A stretch of DNA of 64,000 nt. Origin: Tenebrio molitor. Its lineage: Eukaryota > Arthropoda > Insecta > Coleoptera > Tenebrionidae. Of the stretch, positions 1-11,840 are shown in pieces. Position 1 is the first letter of the stretch. Each line of letters opens with the position of its first letter. The DNA lies in contig NC_091056.1 of the NCBI RefSeq assembly GCF_963966145.1, positions 1,302,001 to 1,366,000 of the forward strand, read 5' to 3'. The position numbers and the translations under genes were made by a program. The notes beneath the pieces are model-generated. The model was not told where the DNA came from and did no database searches. It saw only the letters and a program-made list of their open reading frames with translations.

Positions 1-270
1 AAGATATATTTTTGCAGAACATTGTTGTCCACGAAGTTTAACTTGATTGCACCTGAAGTATTTCTTTATTCCTTCTTCTGTTTTATTTTTATAATGAAAT
101 CCCCATATTTTTTTATCTTTTATAAATTTTTCAGCCTCATCCGATCCAGAAAAAACTCCAATCTTTATCCAATTTCCTATAACTCTCCTCTTTGGCGATG
201 ATTCGTGATGACGTCCTTCCTCAGAGGATGATTCCGACGTTTCGTACTCCGCAACTAGACTATTGTTCAT
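1..270 (-). CDS. N-terminal exon of a MULE-type transposase (FLYWCH-like zinc finger), partial
   Basis: The minus-strand frame is open from an ATG at 270 to the window edge (90 codons). An acidic, Ser-rich start (SESSSEEGR) leads into a block with spaced aromatics and Cys: KKIWGFHYKNK, then KYFRCNQVKLRGQQC. That arrangement (W..F.Y.nKt.eG.k.yfRCn..k.rg.qC) is the FLYWCH/WRKY-GCM1-like DNA-binding finger found at the front of insect MULE transposases. The catalytic part would lie beyond the left edge. It is a different lineage from the MULE at 5.9-8.3 kb. A domesticated FLYWCH gene is possible. Start choice: first ATG, with stops further upstream. Confidence 0.55.
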   Translation of the reverse strand, partial: MNNSLVAEYETSESSSEEGRHHESSPKRRVIGNWIKIGVFSGSDEAEKFIKDKKIWGFHYKNKTEEGIKKYFRCNQVKLRGQQCSAKIYL

Positions 271-745
271 CCTGAACGCCTGCAGAATATGACTGTGAAA
301 AAATATTTATAAATACCTCAATTTACCTTGTAAACTTATGCAATTTATTTCACCATAACACAAGACACTTGCAGACTATTGCGCGGTCAAATTTATAGGT
401 TATGTTGTTTTTCTCGAATCGTACCTAATTGACACAATTTTAAGAATCAAGTAAATTGTACACTGAGCAATTGTTTTTTTACTTGTGTTCTTCAATATTC
501 TGTGCCACAAATTAAATTTAATACTTAACAAACGCAAATTCATTGAATCAGATTTAAAATTTCGTAGATCAAAATGTTTTACCACTGTCCAAACAATATT
601 TTACTGATCATTCAGTATTTTAACTTGGAATATATATTTTTAACTTGCCTCTAAATATTTTACTGTGCATTCAGATTTATTACTTAATTATTTAGTAAAT
701 ATTATTACAAATAGTTACTGATCAAAATGTATTTGTACTCATCAA
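271..745. other. AT-rich spacer
   Basis: No supportable gene. The stretch from about 590 to 700 repeats a loose motif around ATTTTACTG..CATTCAG, which looks like decayed repeat. A 61-codon minus-strand frame here has no recognisable domain. Confidence 0.4.
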
Positions 746-1560
746 TTAAATTGTTCCGTTATAAAAAGATGGCGGGAATGAAAGTGAATGTCTTTGGAGA
801 AGCAAGTGAATGCGTTCGGTTATAGGCATAAAGGAAAGTTTTGTGTGTTTAGGGACAGTTTCCAAGGGTGGATAGAGCAAACTATGGTTAGGATGAGATG
901 GCTGGGAGTAGATTTGCGCGGCATAGTTAAGAGTCAGTTGTTCGAATCTCAGTTGTAGCGGCATTTCGCGTGAGAGAACATACAAGCTGTCGCTTGGCGT
1001 GGTGCGGTAAGCGCCTAGAATGATCCTTAGAGCAGCCCTCTGAAGAACCTCAATTGGCTCCGTCGTAGTCTTACTGCAGGCACCATAGGCAATTAATCCG
1101 TATTCAAGTCTTGATCTAACTAAGCTTTTGTAAACCGATAAAAGGATGCCTGTATCTGCATCCCATGTATGATGTCCCAAGATTCTCAGTAGGCCAATTT
1201 GCTTATTGCAGGATGAAACTATCGAAGAAATATTACTTTTCCAAGTGAGCTGGGAGTCAAATATGACTCCTAGAATGCGAATACAGGGTACTTTTTCTAT
1301 TGCCTGATTATAGAGAGTTAAGGTTGGTGTGTAATCTGTCCTTCTCTTACTGAAAACTATTTATTTTGTATTTTCTGAGGAGAAGTGAAAACCCGTAGAA
1401 TGTGACCAGGCTTCAAGATTGCGCAAAGTATCCTGTAGCTCTTCTTCGAGGGTTTCTAAATTCTTTCCTGTTGCGAAGACAACTAGATCGTCTGCATATA
1501 TCGCAGAAAGACTTGGAAATGAGATCTGCTGTTGTATAGGAACATTTTTGTTTCTGGAAT
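746..1560 (-). pseudogene. Non-LTR retrotransposon reverse transcriptase, C-terminal relic (I/R1/LOA-like)
   Basis: On the minus strand the frame shows the RT catalytic box YADDLVVFA (about 1500-1475), a thumb-like stretch and then the conserved tail: VYKSLVRSRLEYGLIAYG and LQRAALRIILGAYRTTPSD (about 1130-1000). The second block is characteristic of RTs of the I/R1/LOA group. One in-frame stop lies just after the catalytic box, around 1362. No endonuclease, ORF1 or 3' tail is present. This is a dead 5'- and probably 3'-truncated copy. The call as non-LTR RT is firm; the clade is tentative. Confidence 0.75.
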
Positions 1561-1717
1561 TTTTTTCCAGCTCTTTGGAAACAAAGAAAAAGAAGCAGTA
1601 TTAATTTTCAACAAATTTGTACAGTAGTAAACTGGCAGATTTTATTTTATATTTCTACATACAACGTAAAATTGAAAATATATACCTACATTTTTACACC
1701 CTAAAAATATGATTTTA

Positions 1718-3592
1718 TTATTCGGGAGCATCGCTGTCTTTAATTATAGGTGGTTGCAAATTAACCAGAGCGCAACACATGAAAATTATATCGTTCGCGT
1801 AAGGTAACGAAGATGTCGCAAATTTTGACATAATGTGGAACGTTTTCAACCTTTGCATAATCCTTTCTATGTGAATTCTGACTCTTGCTATTGTCTGCGT
1901 TTCTTCCACTTCATTCGCAGTAAAAACTTCATTCCGCAAAAATGGAGGATGACAAGTAGTGCTCCTCTTCCAGAGTCATTCAAAAGTCTTTTTATTTGAG
2001 GAAAACCTTTATCTGCTAAAACAAAATCTCCCGGTTCCAGCAAAAGCAAGAAATTACTGCTTGTTGTTATTTGGGAATCGGTAGTTCTACCTCCGTATGC
2101 TTCAGATACACGATCAGATACGAATGATATTTGTCCATGGGGTGTACAACCGACCAATATTTTTAATCGAAACCCCTTCTTATAATGGGAATACAAGTAA
2201 ACTCGCTGGGAAATGTCTGCAGGTTGCTCAACCGGAATTTCTGTGCAATCAATAATGACGCGACAATTTTCGTTGAAATCACGAAATTCTTGTGGCATTA
2301 AAGCCTGAATAGTTTCTTTTGGTGGCCATTGGACAAAGTTCCTGCATGTTTGGGCCATTTCTTCGAGTAAGGAGTAAAAAATTCTCGGAACTGCTGTTCG
2401 ATGAACAGCAAATAAAACTCCTAATGCAGAAAAAGATACTCCAAGTTTCATTTTGAAAAGAAAAATTAACAACCGATTTTCCTTAGTTATTTTGCATCCT
2501 ACATCAGAGGCAGTAAAAAAATCTAATAAAAAAATTAATGTATCGATATTGTCACCGGCAAGATCGAGTAAACCTTGGTCACTTTTTATTGAGCTAAAAC
2601 CGTGAAAACCACTGCCACAGTCGGAGAGTGTTTCATTCTTTGCTCGAATATCACGACAAGGCCCAACTGCAGTATCAACAAAAACTTTTTCCTCGCCACA
2701 ACATTTATCTTTGCTGATTGGCTTGATTTGAGCCTCAACAATAATTTTTTCTTTTGAAGGAGGGATATAGGTTTGAGTTTCAGCTTCGTTCAAATTTCCA
2801 TCGCGCGTACGGTTGCAAACGAACAACTTGTAATTTTCTCTTGCTTCGTCGAAAAAATAACACTGAGTACCCTTATTTTCGAACGTTACAAGTTTTTCGG
2901 AGGAAAATTCATTCTCTTGAAGCTCATTCCTGGGAGGTACACTCTCCAATTGTTGATTCTTGGTGTCCATTTCCGTGTTTGTTCTAGCTGTAGCCCGTTC
3001 AAACCTATCACAAGTTTTCAAAATATTTCAAAATATTAGTGTTATTATCACAAGCAAAAAATTTCTTTATAAATTGTTTCTTAAATAAGGAGGAACCTTT
3101 TCCCAAATTCTTATTAACTTATTTAAATTTGTATTTGTAAATTTAAATGAATCTTGCCTTTTACGAGCATTGAGCTATGCATCTTCTGATGGTGGTTTTC
3201 CTCCATATTTATCTGGGAAAATCGTTGGTACAAAGCTTGGGCTGTGCGGGTGATCTGATTTTGCATTACCGATAAAATGTCGACTGAAAACGAACAAATA
3301 CTTTGTAGGTTGCCAAGGTGAACCGTCAGGACTGTATAAAATAAACATTTTCATTATTAAAACTAATTCTACACATCTTACAAAAACTGCAGAAAAGTGT
3401 AATATTTAAATACTTTCTATTTGATAAAACACTTACTTCACTCGCCGAATAGCCTTGATCCACTTGTTGTGTTGCTCTATTTTATAATACATCGTAGGAA
3501 ATTTGTAAAATCTTGTACCGGGGGAATTTTTGTAACTATTGGTGCAACCCACAACGCAACATAAACTAACTACCACTCACTTTCGGCGCCAT
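1718..3592 (-). pseudogene. THAP-domain DDE transposase (ISL2EU/IS4EU type, PIF/Harbinger superfamily)
   Basis: Read from 3592 downward. A first exon (about 3568-3437) carries the THAP start C-x-V-G-C (CCVVGCTNSY). A GTAAGT donor and an ATACAG acceptor enclose a ~105-bp intron. The second exon (about 3333-3180) carries the THAP end (W-x-PTKY, SDHPHSPSFVPTIFP), then meets a stop. After another gap the catalytic part (3021-1718) has an HTH-like region, IIDCTEIPV (first Asp), SEAYGGRTTDSQI, LADKGFPQ (second Asp), then ARVRIHIERIMQRLK (Glu). A frameshift near 1940-1890 separates the second Asp block from the Glu block. THAP would bind element ends and DDE would cut them. No TIRs were located. Broken, so inactive. 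Confidence 0.75.
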
Positions 3593-3866
3593 TTCGAAAA
3601 AAATTCGAAGCCGCGATGTTTTGCCAAGTATTGACAAATCTTCCGACGATTATGTCGCACAAAATACTATACACTTATGAAAGTAATGAAAAGTACCTAC
3701 TTTACTTTCCAAAATGCGAGTACGAGCGTCAGTGCACAACACGTGGTTTACTTATCAAAATATAACCTGCCACCATATAACGCCGTGCTTGGTATGCTAC
3801 AAGACAGTTACGACGGCTGTCACCATGGGCGCTGCTGTAACGTGTTTCGTTAACCACGCCTCCATG
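3593..3866. other. Spacer with scrambled repeat
   Basis: No gene supported. It contains GGCGCC-bearing sequence resembling part of the inverted repeat that follows at 3867. The 98-codon plus-strand frame at 3714-4010 runs straight through that inverted repeat and is not a credible protein. Confidence 0.35.
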
Positions 3867-4489
3867 CACACAGCGTATACACTTCTTTTCCAACGCGTAC
3901 CGACCAATGACCGAGGGTGGGTGGAGTTTAATAATGGCGCCAATTTAGGAATTCGAATTTCGAAACGAACGTTGGAAAAAAACCGTTACCACAATTCACT
4001 TGTCGTTTGACATTTTACTTGGCACCTTGACTTACAGTGTTTTGCTGTTTTTTACATTATTTTGCTGGTTTTTGGCTTCATCCTAACGTTTCACGACTTA
4101 TTTTGATCTGCAATTTTCATTGCAAACTTTCATTTGATTTGTAATAACTTTTACAATACCTATTCGTTTTAAGGTTATGTTACAGCAGGGCTCTCCATGA
4201 CATTATAGTTTTTGTTTCACTGAAAATAAACTAAGTTGCCATATATGTCAGAAGAAATTTGTTTGCGTTTCAACAAAGAATCGACATTTGAAGACAATGC
4301 ATAATGAGAAAGTAGAAGAAAGAAAATCCCAACACATTAAGTGCCCAATATGCTCTAAAGAGAGAAAGGAACTTTTAGCAAATCATGATAGCCTTATTCA
4401 ACATTTAAGGAAGGTACACCGTGTAAAGTCCATTCAATAAACATCTGGACTGTCAAAATCAAAATTGCAATTGTTAGGTTGGTTAAATC

Positions 4490-4880
4490 ACTATACTTGG
4501 GCCAACCAACAGATATAGTAATAAAAAAAGGGGGATGTGGCCTAGTTGCGTAGAACGATATACGCCGAAGCCTGTTTCACAATGAAGCAGGCTCTTTGCC
4601 ATTTGTCATTCTTATAAGTCTTGAAAAAAAAAACTATTTTGTAATACAAATCGAAAAATGCCAAGAAAAACAAACAAAAATAAACACGTGGTCAAACTCC
4701 CGAAGCGAGGTTAAAACGAATGAGATGCCGGATGCCGTCAAGTAATTTTCGTGGATGTACATCAGGCTTTCGAAAATCTGCGCACGTTTTGAATAAGCCA
4801 ATTGGAAGCTGCTATTTAAAATACGCGGGCACTAGGGGGCGGTTTTATTACTATATCTGTTGGTTGGCCCAAGTATAGTT
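4490..4880. mobile_element. MITE with perfect 37-bp TIRs
   Basis: The left TIR 4490-4526 (ACTATACTTGGGCCAACC...) is repeated as an exact reverse complement at 4843-4879. No coding capacity. The outer bases read TA, consistent with Tc1/mariner-type TA targeting. An internal stem (4569-4593, AGCCTG..CAGGCT, 11 bp with a 3-nt loop) lies off-centre. Confidence 0.85.
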
Positions 4881-4902
4881 ATTTTCATATTACCCAGTTG
4901 TT

Positions 4903-5264
4903 AGAGGTATTTTCATATTTGGTGGCGGAAACAAAAGATTGAGAAATGTCACAAAATTGTATTGTCAGTGTCAAATTTCTCATAAACGCCGTAAAAAGGA
5001 ATGTCTAGGTAAATTTAAATTTTCGCTAAATAGATTGAAAAAATAAATTCTAAGGAAACCAATTTTTGTCAGTGCTTCAAAAGGAAAAGTTATTCTCATA
5101 TAATCAAACGTATTACAAATTATGTCTCTAGTTCGACGATTAATAACTTTCTTATTGCCAATTTGCTGCATTTCTGTCGAAGTCTTTGAGAAATTTGACA
5201 CTGACAGTACAAATTTGTGACATTTCTCACTTTTGTTTCCGTCATCAAATATGAAAATATCTCT
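4903..5264. mobile_element. MITE with ~78-bp TIRs
   Basis: 4903-4980 matches the reverse complement of 5189-5264 with few mismatches; shared core GGAAACAAAAG and GAGAAATGTCACAAA. No coding capacity. It sits about 20 bp right of the preceding MITE but shares no TIR sequence with it, so it is a separate family. Confidence 0.8.
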
Positions 5265-5869
5265 ATCTATGATTTTTTAACTTTTCAAACTATTCATTTA
5301 TTTAAATTGACATTGTCCAATAAATTGCAAAATTATTTAAGTGTATTTTGTAATAAGGTTCAAATGGAAAGTTCAAAACGAACTAGGGTGGTTCTATTGG
5401 CGCGAGAGAAGAGGGCCATAACAAATTATTATGAGGAACAAACAAAAAAGTCATAATAACGGAAAGAAATTACAAATTTGTGCCAAAGCCGCTCCAGTAT
5501 TGTTAACTAAGAATTGGTGTTGGTTCTTGTGATTCACAAATCAAAATTTTGGAGAGATAAGTGTTAATCAAGTGTTAAATAATTTTCTTCTGAATAAATG
5601 AAACAGGTTAGTTTATTTTGGTTGTTGTTTATAATTTGTTAGCTGTTTTCAGTTTGTTGCGTGTTTTTTATAAACTTTATTAAATTGCTCTAATTCATTT
5701 AGTTTTCTGCATTCCAGTTGTGTTCGAAGCAATGAATGATTCACAACAATGATTAAAAATGAAAACATAACCTAAATATATTTTGTAACTAGATGATGTC
5801 GGTACACTCTAGCGAAAATTTTTTATATTCAAGTACAGTCAAAACAAGCATTTTATTTAAAATTTAATT
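5265..5869. other. AT-rich leader of the MULE
   Basis: No gene supported. Plus-strand frames are short and AT-driven. It may hold the MULE promoter and 5' noncoding region, but no clear TATA/initiator pair was identified. Confidence 0.3.
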
Positions 5870-5936
5870 TTGACAGTCCAGGAGTTTTTTGAATTTACTA
5901 TAAGTATCGAACAATATAATTTCAGTTTTAGGAATA

Positions 5937-8342
5937 TGGAAGAATTCGAAGCTTGGAGAACACAGGAAGGTAGAGTAGTGGATTATACTTATACTACAAG
6001 TGTAAACCGTCCTAATGGTGAAAAGTTTATATATTACAATTGTAATCGTAGTAACTCAAAAGGTTGGGATTTATCAATTTTCAACGGCAATAAGTAATTA
6101 AAAAAAATTTTAGGATATAAAAGTAATTGTACTAAAAGAGCTATGAAGACTGGTGGTAGCATTCGGATTTGTGGAATATGCCCATCAAGAATATGTGCTA
6201 AAATCTTTGGAAATGGTAACTTTTAATAAGTCTTTTCTAGTATTAATAATTAAAATGTATGTTACTGTTAAACTTTTAAGGAACGATAAATGTGAAATTT
6301 ATTAAAACACATGTGGGTCATGAAGATGAATTAAGAACGAAACGTTTGTCTCAGAAGGAACAGACACTGATAGTCGAGCAGTTACAAGCAGGTATTTCAA
6401 ATGACAGGATATTAGAGAATGCAAGAAAAATTCGTGACAATCAACTGGACCGATTAAATTTAATTACAATTCTACATTGATAAGAAACGAAATGGAGATA
6501 ATATGGTAGCTACAGCATTAAAAGTTGAAGAATGGAATAAAGAAGGAAAAAATCAAGGATTTTTATTCAAGAAAATTGGCAAGTGACTTTGCATGTTAAG
6601 CTTATTTAATGTGAAAAGAATAACAATATGGTGGAGGTTGGTGGTGGGAATTAATACATTTTGTTATAGGTGAAAGTCATTCTGATTTGAGCAAAGAAGA
6701 TTTTGCAGTAGGTTATATGAACAGTATTATGGAAAAGAAACTCAGGGACCACAAAAGAATAATTTGTATAGATGGCACTCATGGAACAAATAGAAAAGAA
6801 TATGAATTAACAACAGTACTTGTGAAAGATGACGAAAATATGGGATTTCCGGTGGCATTTTTAGTTTCAAATAGAAGAGATCAGACTATTCAAGAAGTAT
6901 TCTTTAAGGTATGAAGAGAAAGAATAGGGGAAGACATTGATGCTGAATTTCTTTTTATGGGACTGAGGGAAAAATTAGGGGAAGACATCTATGCGGAATT
7001 TCTAATGAGCGACGACGACCCAAAATATTAAAGTTAAACCTGTGTATTTATGGGTATTTTCTGAATAAAAATTATTATTATTATTATTATTATTATAATG
7101 CATGGATCAAAGAAATGAAGACTGATAAAAAACCTAGAAGACTACTTTGCACATGGCACATCATTAAGAACTGGAACATCCAAGGGAAATCAAAGCTTAC
7201 GAAGCAAGAAAATAGATCACAGATGAAGAAGGTAATGAGGAAAACTTTAACCGAAACGAAAATTGAAAAATTTATAGAATTAAAGGAAAAGTATTTAGGC
7301 CATTTGAAGAAGGCGAAGTTGATTTTTTGACTTACTTAGAAAAGTAAGATTAATGTGACGTTTTATTTATTTAATTAAGAAACATTTTTTAGGTATTATT
7401 TTCAGAGTGAGGAGAGGACCATGGCGTGGGCCCATTGCTACAGGATTGGTGTCGGAATTAATACGAATACGGCAATCGAAAGCATGAACAAAGTATTGAA
7501 GCACAATAAGATGCATGGAAATCGGAATATTAGGTAACTTATGTTTTAGTAATTATATGTAAACAATTCTACATTTATGTATATTTTTTTCAGAATTGAA
7601 AAATTATTGGATCTGCTGGAGGAACTTGTGGAAGAGAAGATGTGGAAGAGGATTGTAAATAAAGAGAGGCCGAATGCTAATAATCATCAACACCGAGTTG
7701 CGCTAAAAGCTCACATGCAGGCAAGAGACATGGACAATTTTGTGGATTCAGTGGAATTTGGTAAGTTTCAAGTGAAGTCTTCGTCAGGTGAGAAAGTATA
7801 TATTGTATTATATAATGAATTGTGTGATGAGGATTGTCGAATGATGTATTGCGATGAATGTAAAATATGTATACATAGATACATGTGTGAGTGTCCGGAG
7901 TTTAGTGTGAAGAATGCCTTGTGTAAACATATACACGCGGTAGCTCTATATGAAAGGAGGAGTGAATCTATTTCAGCACTTTTAAATACAGAAGAAGAAA
8001 AAAATTCTGAGAAAGATTTATGTATTGAGGAACCTTCAACAAGTAAAATGAATTACACCAGTATTTGGACGAGGCATCTAAAAATAAAGGAAACGAGTTG
8101 ATTAGTTCTGAAAGGACAAAGGAAGTACGTTAAAAGTGTATGAACTAGAAGTAATGTTATTTATCTGTAAAATATATTTACAGATTGTACTAGCAGATTT
8201 TGTTAATTGGGCGAAGAATCTAGAGGGAGAAGCATTTGATAAAGTGAAAGAGATGATAATAGAGTGCAAGAAAAATATCGAGAAAGAAACAAATAATAAT
8301 CAATTATGCAGAAAACGAAAAATAGAGAAGCAATTGTATTAA
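5937..8342 (+). pseudogene. MULE transposase gene, multi-exon and decayed (MULE DDE plus SWIM)
   Basis: Pieces in order: an N-terminal finger-like exon with IYYNCNRSNSKGW (about 6030); KSNCTKRAMKTGG..CGICPSRIC; a helical block GHEDELRTKRLS (6292-6480); the MULE catalytic exon with IICIDGTHGTN (first Asp) and GFPVAFLVSNR (6687-6912); MSDDDPKY near 7010 (second acid) and CTWHIIKNW (7115-7330); ERTMAWAHCYR; then a SWIM zinc finger CECPEF..CKH (7577-8101); and a charged C-terminus to 8342. GT/AG introns remain recognisable at several joins, e.g. before 6672, 7395, 7593 and 8184. Damage: a stop after FFKV at 6913, a partial duplication of the GEDI-AEF segment (6920-7000), a small retro-insertion at 7030-7096, and missing sequence near 6475. 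Dead. Confidence 0.8.
7030..7096 (+). mobile_element. Tiny non-LTR retro-insertion with (ATT)n tail
   Basis: The MULE frame runs to DDDPKY, is interrupted by about 60 bp ending in ...GAATAAAAATTATTATT..., and resumes with YNAW in register with the family pattern. The A/T triplet tail and AATAAA-like signal are typical of a severely 5'-truncated retrotransposon copy. Confidence 0.55.
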
Positions 8343-8688
8343 CCTAACAAGAAATGAGTAGTGAGTATTTTGCAAAATTCTTGAAGATATATATTTCATT
8401 TCTAAATTTCTAGTATAATAATGAGCAAAAATGGTCGGTCAGTTGGGGTTGGTGGAGAGACAGATCCGACTCCCTTATCAGATGAAGTCAAGAATAAAAA
8501 TAAATTAACCATATTTAACATTTTTTTGGTTTTACATATAAAGTTCTACTGCAGTTTGTGATGAAATTTGTGTTTTTTCTGACTTCCATTTTTTTTAAGC
8601 ATCCATCTAAAAATTTATTTTTTATTAATTGTCAGTGATAGCAGCAATGCTCACGTTTTTAAATGAAACACGACATTATTATTTTTTT
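8343..8688. other. MULE 3' noncoding region
   Basis: Between the MULE stop codon and the right inverted repeat. It holds a short GC-richer patch near 8430-8490 (GGTCGGTCAGTTGGGGTTGG) and poly-T runs; no gene seen. Confidence 0.35.
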
Positions 8689-8907
8689 AAATTGGCGCCA
8701 TTATTAAACTCCACCCCCCCTCGGTCATTGGTCGGTACGCGTTGGAAAAGAAGTGTGTGCTGTGTTCAGTCATACAATGTAATCTCGGCGGTTTTGAATT
8801 TTGATTTCTTTTTCTCGAGTATTATTAATTCTTGTACTATCGAGGAACTCACTGAACATCCTTGAACTGCTTATGTTTTTTGTTTTCGTTTTCATGTTGT
8901 TTTTGTG

Positions 8908-9111
8908 TTATATTGACTTCATATGATTACGTATGACTGTTGTTTCCGATACAAAATTGGAACCAGTGCACATTGTGCACCTAGCTCTTGCTGCATTTAC
9001 TGGTACTGGTGCTAACCAGTATTTAAAGTCTTCATTTGCAAGCCATTCTTGGCGAAAATGTTGCACGTGTTTTTTGGCCTTGAGTTTGTCACCGTCGTTG
9101 TTTCTTTTCAT
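8908..9111 (-). CDS. BED-type zinc-finger exon (hAT/ZBED-like), orphan
   Basis: 67 codons, ATG at 9111. After a basic start (KRNNDGDKLKAKKH) it reads FRQEWLANEDFKYWLAPV..ARCTMCTG, then ETTVIRNHMKS. The order (FR.EWL...F..WL.p......C..C....V......H..S) matches the small BED-like finger that begins many insect hAT-derived proteins, here with C-x2-C and one His visible. It ends a few residues after RNHMKS. No hAT catalytic domain follows within several kb on this strand, so it is a stranded exon or fragment. Function inferred by pattern only. Confidence 0.5.
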   Translation of the reverse strand: MKRNNDGDKLKAKKHVQHFRQEWLANEDFKYWLAPVPVNAARARCTMCTGSNFVSETTVIRNHMKSI

Positions 9112-10263
9112 CTACAAGAAAATGTTAAAAAAATGACCAGTGAATTTTTTTTACACATTCTCACTTTTGCACTTGGTGTTGAGTGCTAAGTACTGAAGAC
9201 TAAGTAAACACTGACTTGCTGAGTCCGTGAGTCGCTCAATAATTCAATTTAACATTTTCAGCACGTATTCAGCAAATTTTTGATTGTGCGACTTCGAAGA
9301 CCTCAGACATTTTACAGTTGACAGTTATAATTATAAGATAAGATGGCACAAAACTCGCGAGAAATGGAGATAGTGATATTGATGAAAGAAAGTTCTCTAA
9401 TTTTTTTCTGAACAAAAAATATTTGAAATTATCGTATTCGTTGATCAATTATCGTAAATTAACACACGATAATAGGTTTCCAGTTTTTGACTTGTTTTTG
9501 TTCGTTATAAAATTTATTTTTTCTAACTTTATTTTTTTTTCTCAAAAATTTCCTTATGTAAGATAACAAAATTTTTATACTGTTGTTTAGACAATTAAAA
9601 GGGCTATCATAATCAAGAAAAAAATAGGGGGATTCCATTTAAAAGAAATATCGATGACTCGAAAACAAATGACTGCTTGGAATTTTATTTGGTACTAAAA
9701 CATGTTAAGGAATTTATTCCATACTTTTGCCGCTCACTGTAGATAACGGATAATAGATAAAGATGTTTATCTAGATATTATATCTGGATAAAATTATACA
9801 ACGTGTCTCAGAAATAAGTTTATAAATTTTAACTGGTAATAGAACTCGTTAATAGCAACAAAATATTTAAATACATTTTTTTCCTAAACCTTGACGTTAT
9901 CGAGTTAAAATTGTTGAAAGATTTGGCACAAATTTCGTTACCCGCCTATGAGGATTACTTGCTTCGCCAATGCCGATAAGCGAACAACAAAAAACAAATG
10001 TAAGAAAACTTTCACTTGTTTTTTGCGAGCTTAGGCACAGCGGCTAACTGCTGCGCCCGTTCCTGTGACAATAATAAATTATTAATTAGAACCGAGGAGA
10101 AAAAAAGGGAATAAAACGATAGATATTAAACGAAAAGAATTTTAATAATAAATATTTCAAACTGACCCTAATGAATGACAAAACATAGTGACAAAATGTC
10201 TCCTAAACTTACTGTATTAATCCGTAAAAATTCTCATCAAGCGATCAGAGTAATTACTAATCA
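9112..10263. other. AT-rich intergenic repeat debris
   Basis: No gene supported. An AT-rich block at 9720-9800 contains partial palindromes (AGATAAAGATGTTTATCTAGATATTATATCT). The motif ACGTGTCTCAGAAATAAG near 9799 may be the outer end of the transposon whose coding relic begins at 10264. Confidence 0.35.
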
Positions 10264-10860
10264 TTATAAGAAATGTTCAAACTGACCGCCGTTGTTGTCA
10301 ATACAATACTGAAGACGCCGACGAAATGATCCTTCTACTCTTTCCAGCATTCCTCTGTTATTGCGAATCGTTGTGGCTGCATTTTCGACCCGTTCTCGTA
10401 AAACATCAATTGTAACCGAATAAACCAAGTCCTTCATATACCCCGACAAGAAGAAGTCGCACAGATTTAGATCTGGCGATCTGGCAGGCCAGGCTACAGG
10501 ACCATTTCGTCCTATCCACCGTCCAGAAAAGTTTTCATTTAACCAATTTCGTACAACCTGTGAAAAATGACACGGGGCGCCATCATGCAGATACCACATA
10601 TTCGCACGTTTTGCAGAAAATGTAAATATTGTTCGGCATTTAGCCGGGGTGGCATAATGTGAGGTCCTATAAGCTGTCCATTTTCAATCCCGGCCCAAAC
10701 ATTAAGGGTCCTCATCTCGAAGTGAAAACTCGAGTTTCGAACAATTTGGGTTGCATAGTCTGTAAATGCTGAATCTATCATGACAGCGGAACCTTCTCAG
10801 CGGGAGTGACTTACGGTCACAAAATGCTGAGAGCGGTCTTCCAGGTAAAAAATATATACC
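10264..10860 (-). pseudogene. IS630/Tc1-mariner superfamily transposase, C-terminal half
   Basis: From 10599 down the frame reads MWYLHDGAPCHFSQVV (second catalytic Asp in the HDGAP box), RWIGRNGPVAWPARSPDLN, then DFFLSGYMKDLVY (third acid region) and a normal C-terminus RRRLQYCIDNNGGQFEHFL. An overlapping frame (10781-10600) supplies NVWAGIENGQLIGPHIMP..NAEQYLHFL. At least two frameshifts separate the pieces. The HTH domain and first catalytic Asp block are missing or unrecognisable. It belongs to the same broad IS630-like group as the relic at 60.9-61.6 kb. No clear TIR pair found. Confidence 0.8.
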
Positions 10861-10884
10861 ATATGTGAAAAAACAAGTCATATT

Positions 10885-10990
10885 AAGCATGTTTGTGTAT
10901 ATTTTTTGCATATTTGTGCATATTTTAGTGCATTTTTAGCTAAAAAGCGTGCATATATATGCACATATTTTCTTCATTTTTTAGTGCATA
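10885..10990. repeat. TGCATAT/TGTGCATAT short-period repeat
   Basis: Loose repetition of (T)GTGCATAT with variants (GTGTATATTTTTTGCATATTTGTGCATATTTTAG...), about 100 bp. Low-complexity; no further structure recognised. Confidence 0.5.
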
Positions 10991-11097
10991 TAATCCGAGC
11001 TTTATTAATTAATATCGCCTAAGATTTATTAAGATACCAACAAAAGTAGGATATATTCCAGCAAAAAATGAGACGTGCTTTATTATTTAAATATCTA

Positions 11098-11838
11098 CCG
11101 GGTGGGGCATCGTATACGCGCACGCAAGAAATCGCGACTTCTAATTAAATAAAATTGGCGAAATTTTTATACCTGACTAATTATTGAGAAGGTTTATTTG
11201 AGAATTTAAAAAAAAAATTTTGTTAATAAATAAGGCCGTAACAGTTTTATTAGTTTTCTGAAATTAACTGTTAATTTACCTATAAAGTTTTTACACTAAA
11301 TGAATCTGTATCTGCTAGCCCATCAAACCCTGGTGGCACAATTACAAATTTTGACTTGGTTAGTTAAATAATTCGCTTTTTTATTTAAACGTAAACCAGA
11401 CGGGTGATTTACGGCACAATGGTATAATTTCCCAACAAAGGTATAGCCGACCGTTTTAAACCTTTTTGCCATAAAATTGACAGTTTCCATTGTCACCTAA
11501 ATTTACGATAGCACAAGTAGCAGGTCATAAATAAAAATGATTTTGAAAGTAGAAATGTAAAACTGTGTTTAATTCAAAATCTAATTAGTATTTTTTTCCG
11601 TAGATTTCGCAAATAATTATAGGAAGTGAATCTGGGTAGGTTAGTATAAAAATCAGAATTTGACTTTTTGGTTGAAATTTACATTTTAATTTTTTTTGGC
11701 TTTGTTTGTAAGTGAAAAATTATCAAGAAATTATGAAATGTACCTTACCAATAGCCAGGTAAGTCTGAAAAATTTCGATAATTTTATTTAATTAGAAGTC
11801 CCGATTTCTCGCGTGCGCGTATACGATGCCCCACCCGG
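11098..11838. mobile_element. MITE with ~70-bp TIRs beginning CCGGGTGGGGC
   Basis: 11098-11165 and the reverse complement of 11770-11838 agree apart from a few substitutions (CCGGGTGGGGCATCGTATAC... then GCGCACGC..AGAAATCG). Flanked by TA on both sides (11096-11097 and 11839-11840). The interior is AT-rich with no open frame. Its right TA is shared with the mariner element that starts at 11841. Confidence 0.85.
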
Positions 11839-11840
11839 TA

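Larger units (their letters stand above)
3867..8767. mobile_element. Candidate boundaries of a MULE DNA transposon (~80-bp inverted repeats)
   Basis: The segment 3867-3948 and the reverse complement of 8689-8767 match for about 78 bp with a few changes. Both contain CGCGTACCGACCAATGACC and GGAGTTTAATAATGGCGCC. Similarity ends at both sides of this block. A MULE transposase gene lies between them, and long TIRs are normal for MULEs, so these are plausible element ends. No convincing 8-11 bp target duplication is visible, so the pair could also be two inverted copies of another repeat. Confidence 0.45.

Noticed and set aside
2754..3039. Plus-strand ORFs opposite the THAP transposase
   Set aside because: They are antisense shadows of the 1888-3021 coding region, with no family features.
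3714..4010. 98-codon plus-strand ORF
   Set aside because: It runs through an inverted repeat and has no domain; the frame is explained by the GC-richer TIR.
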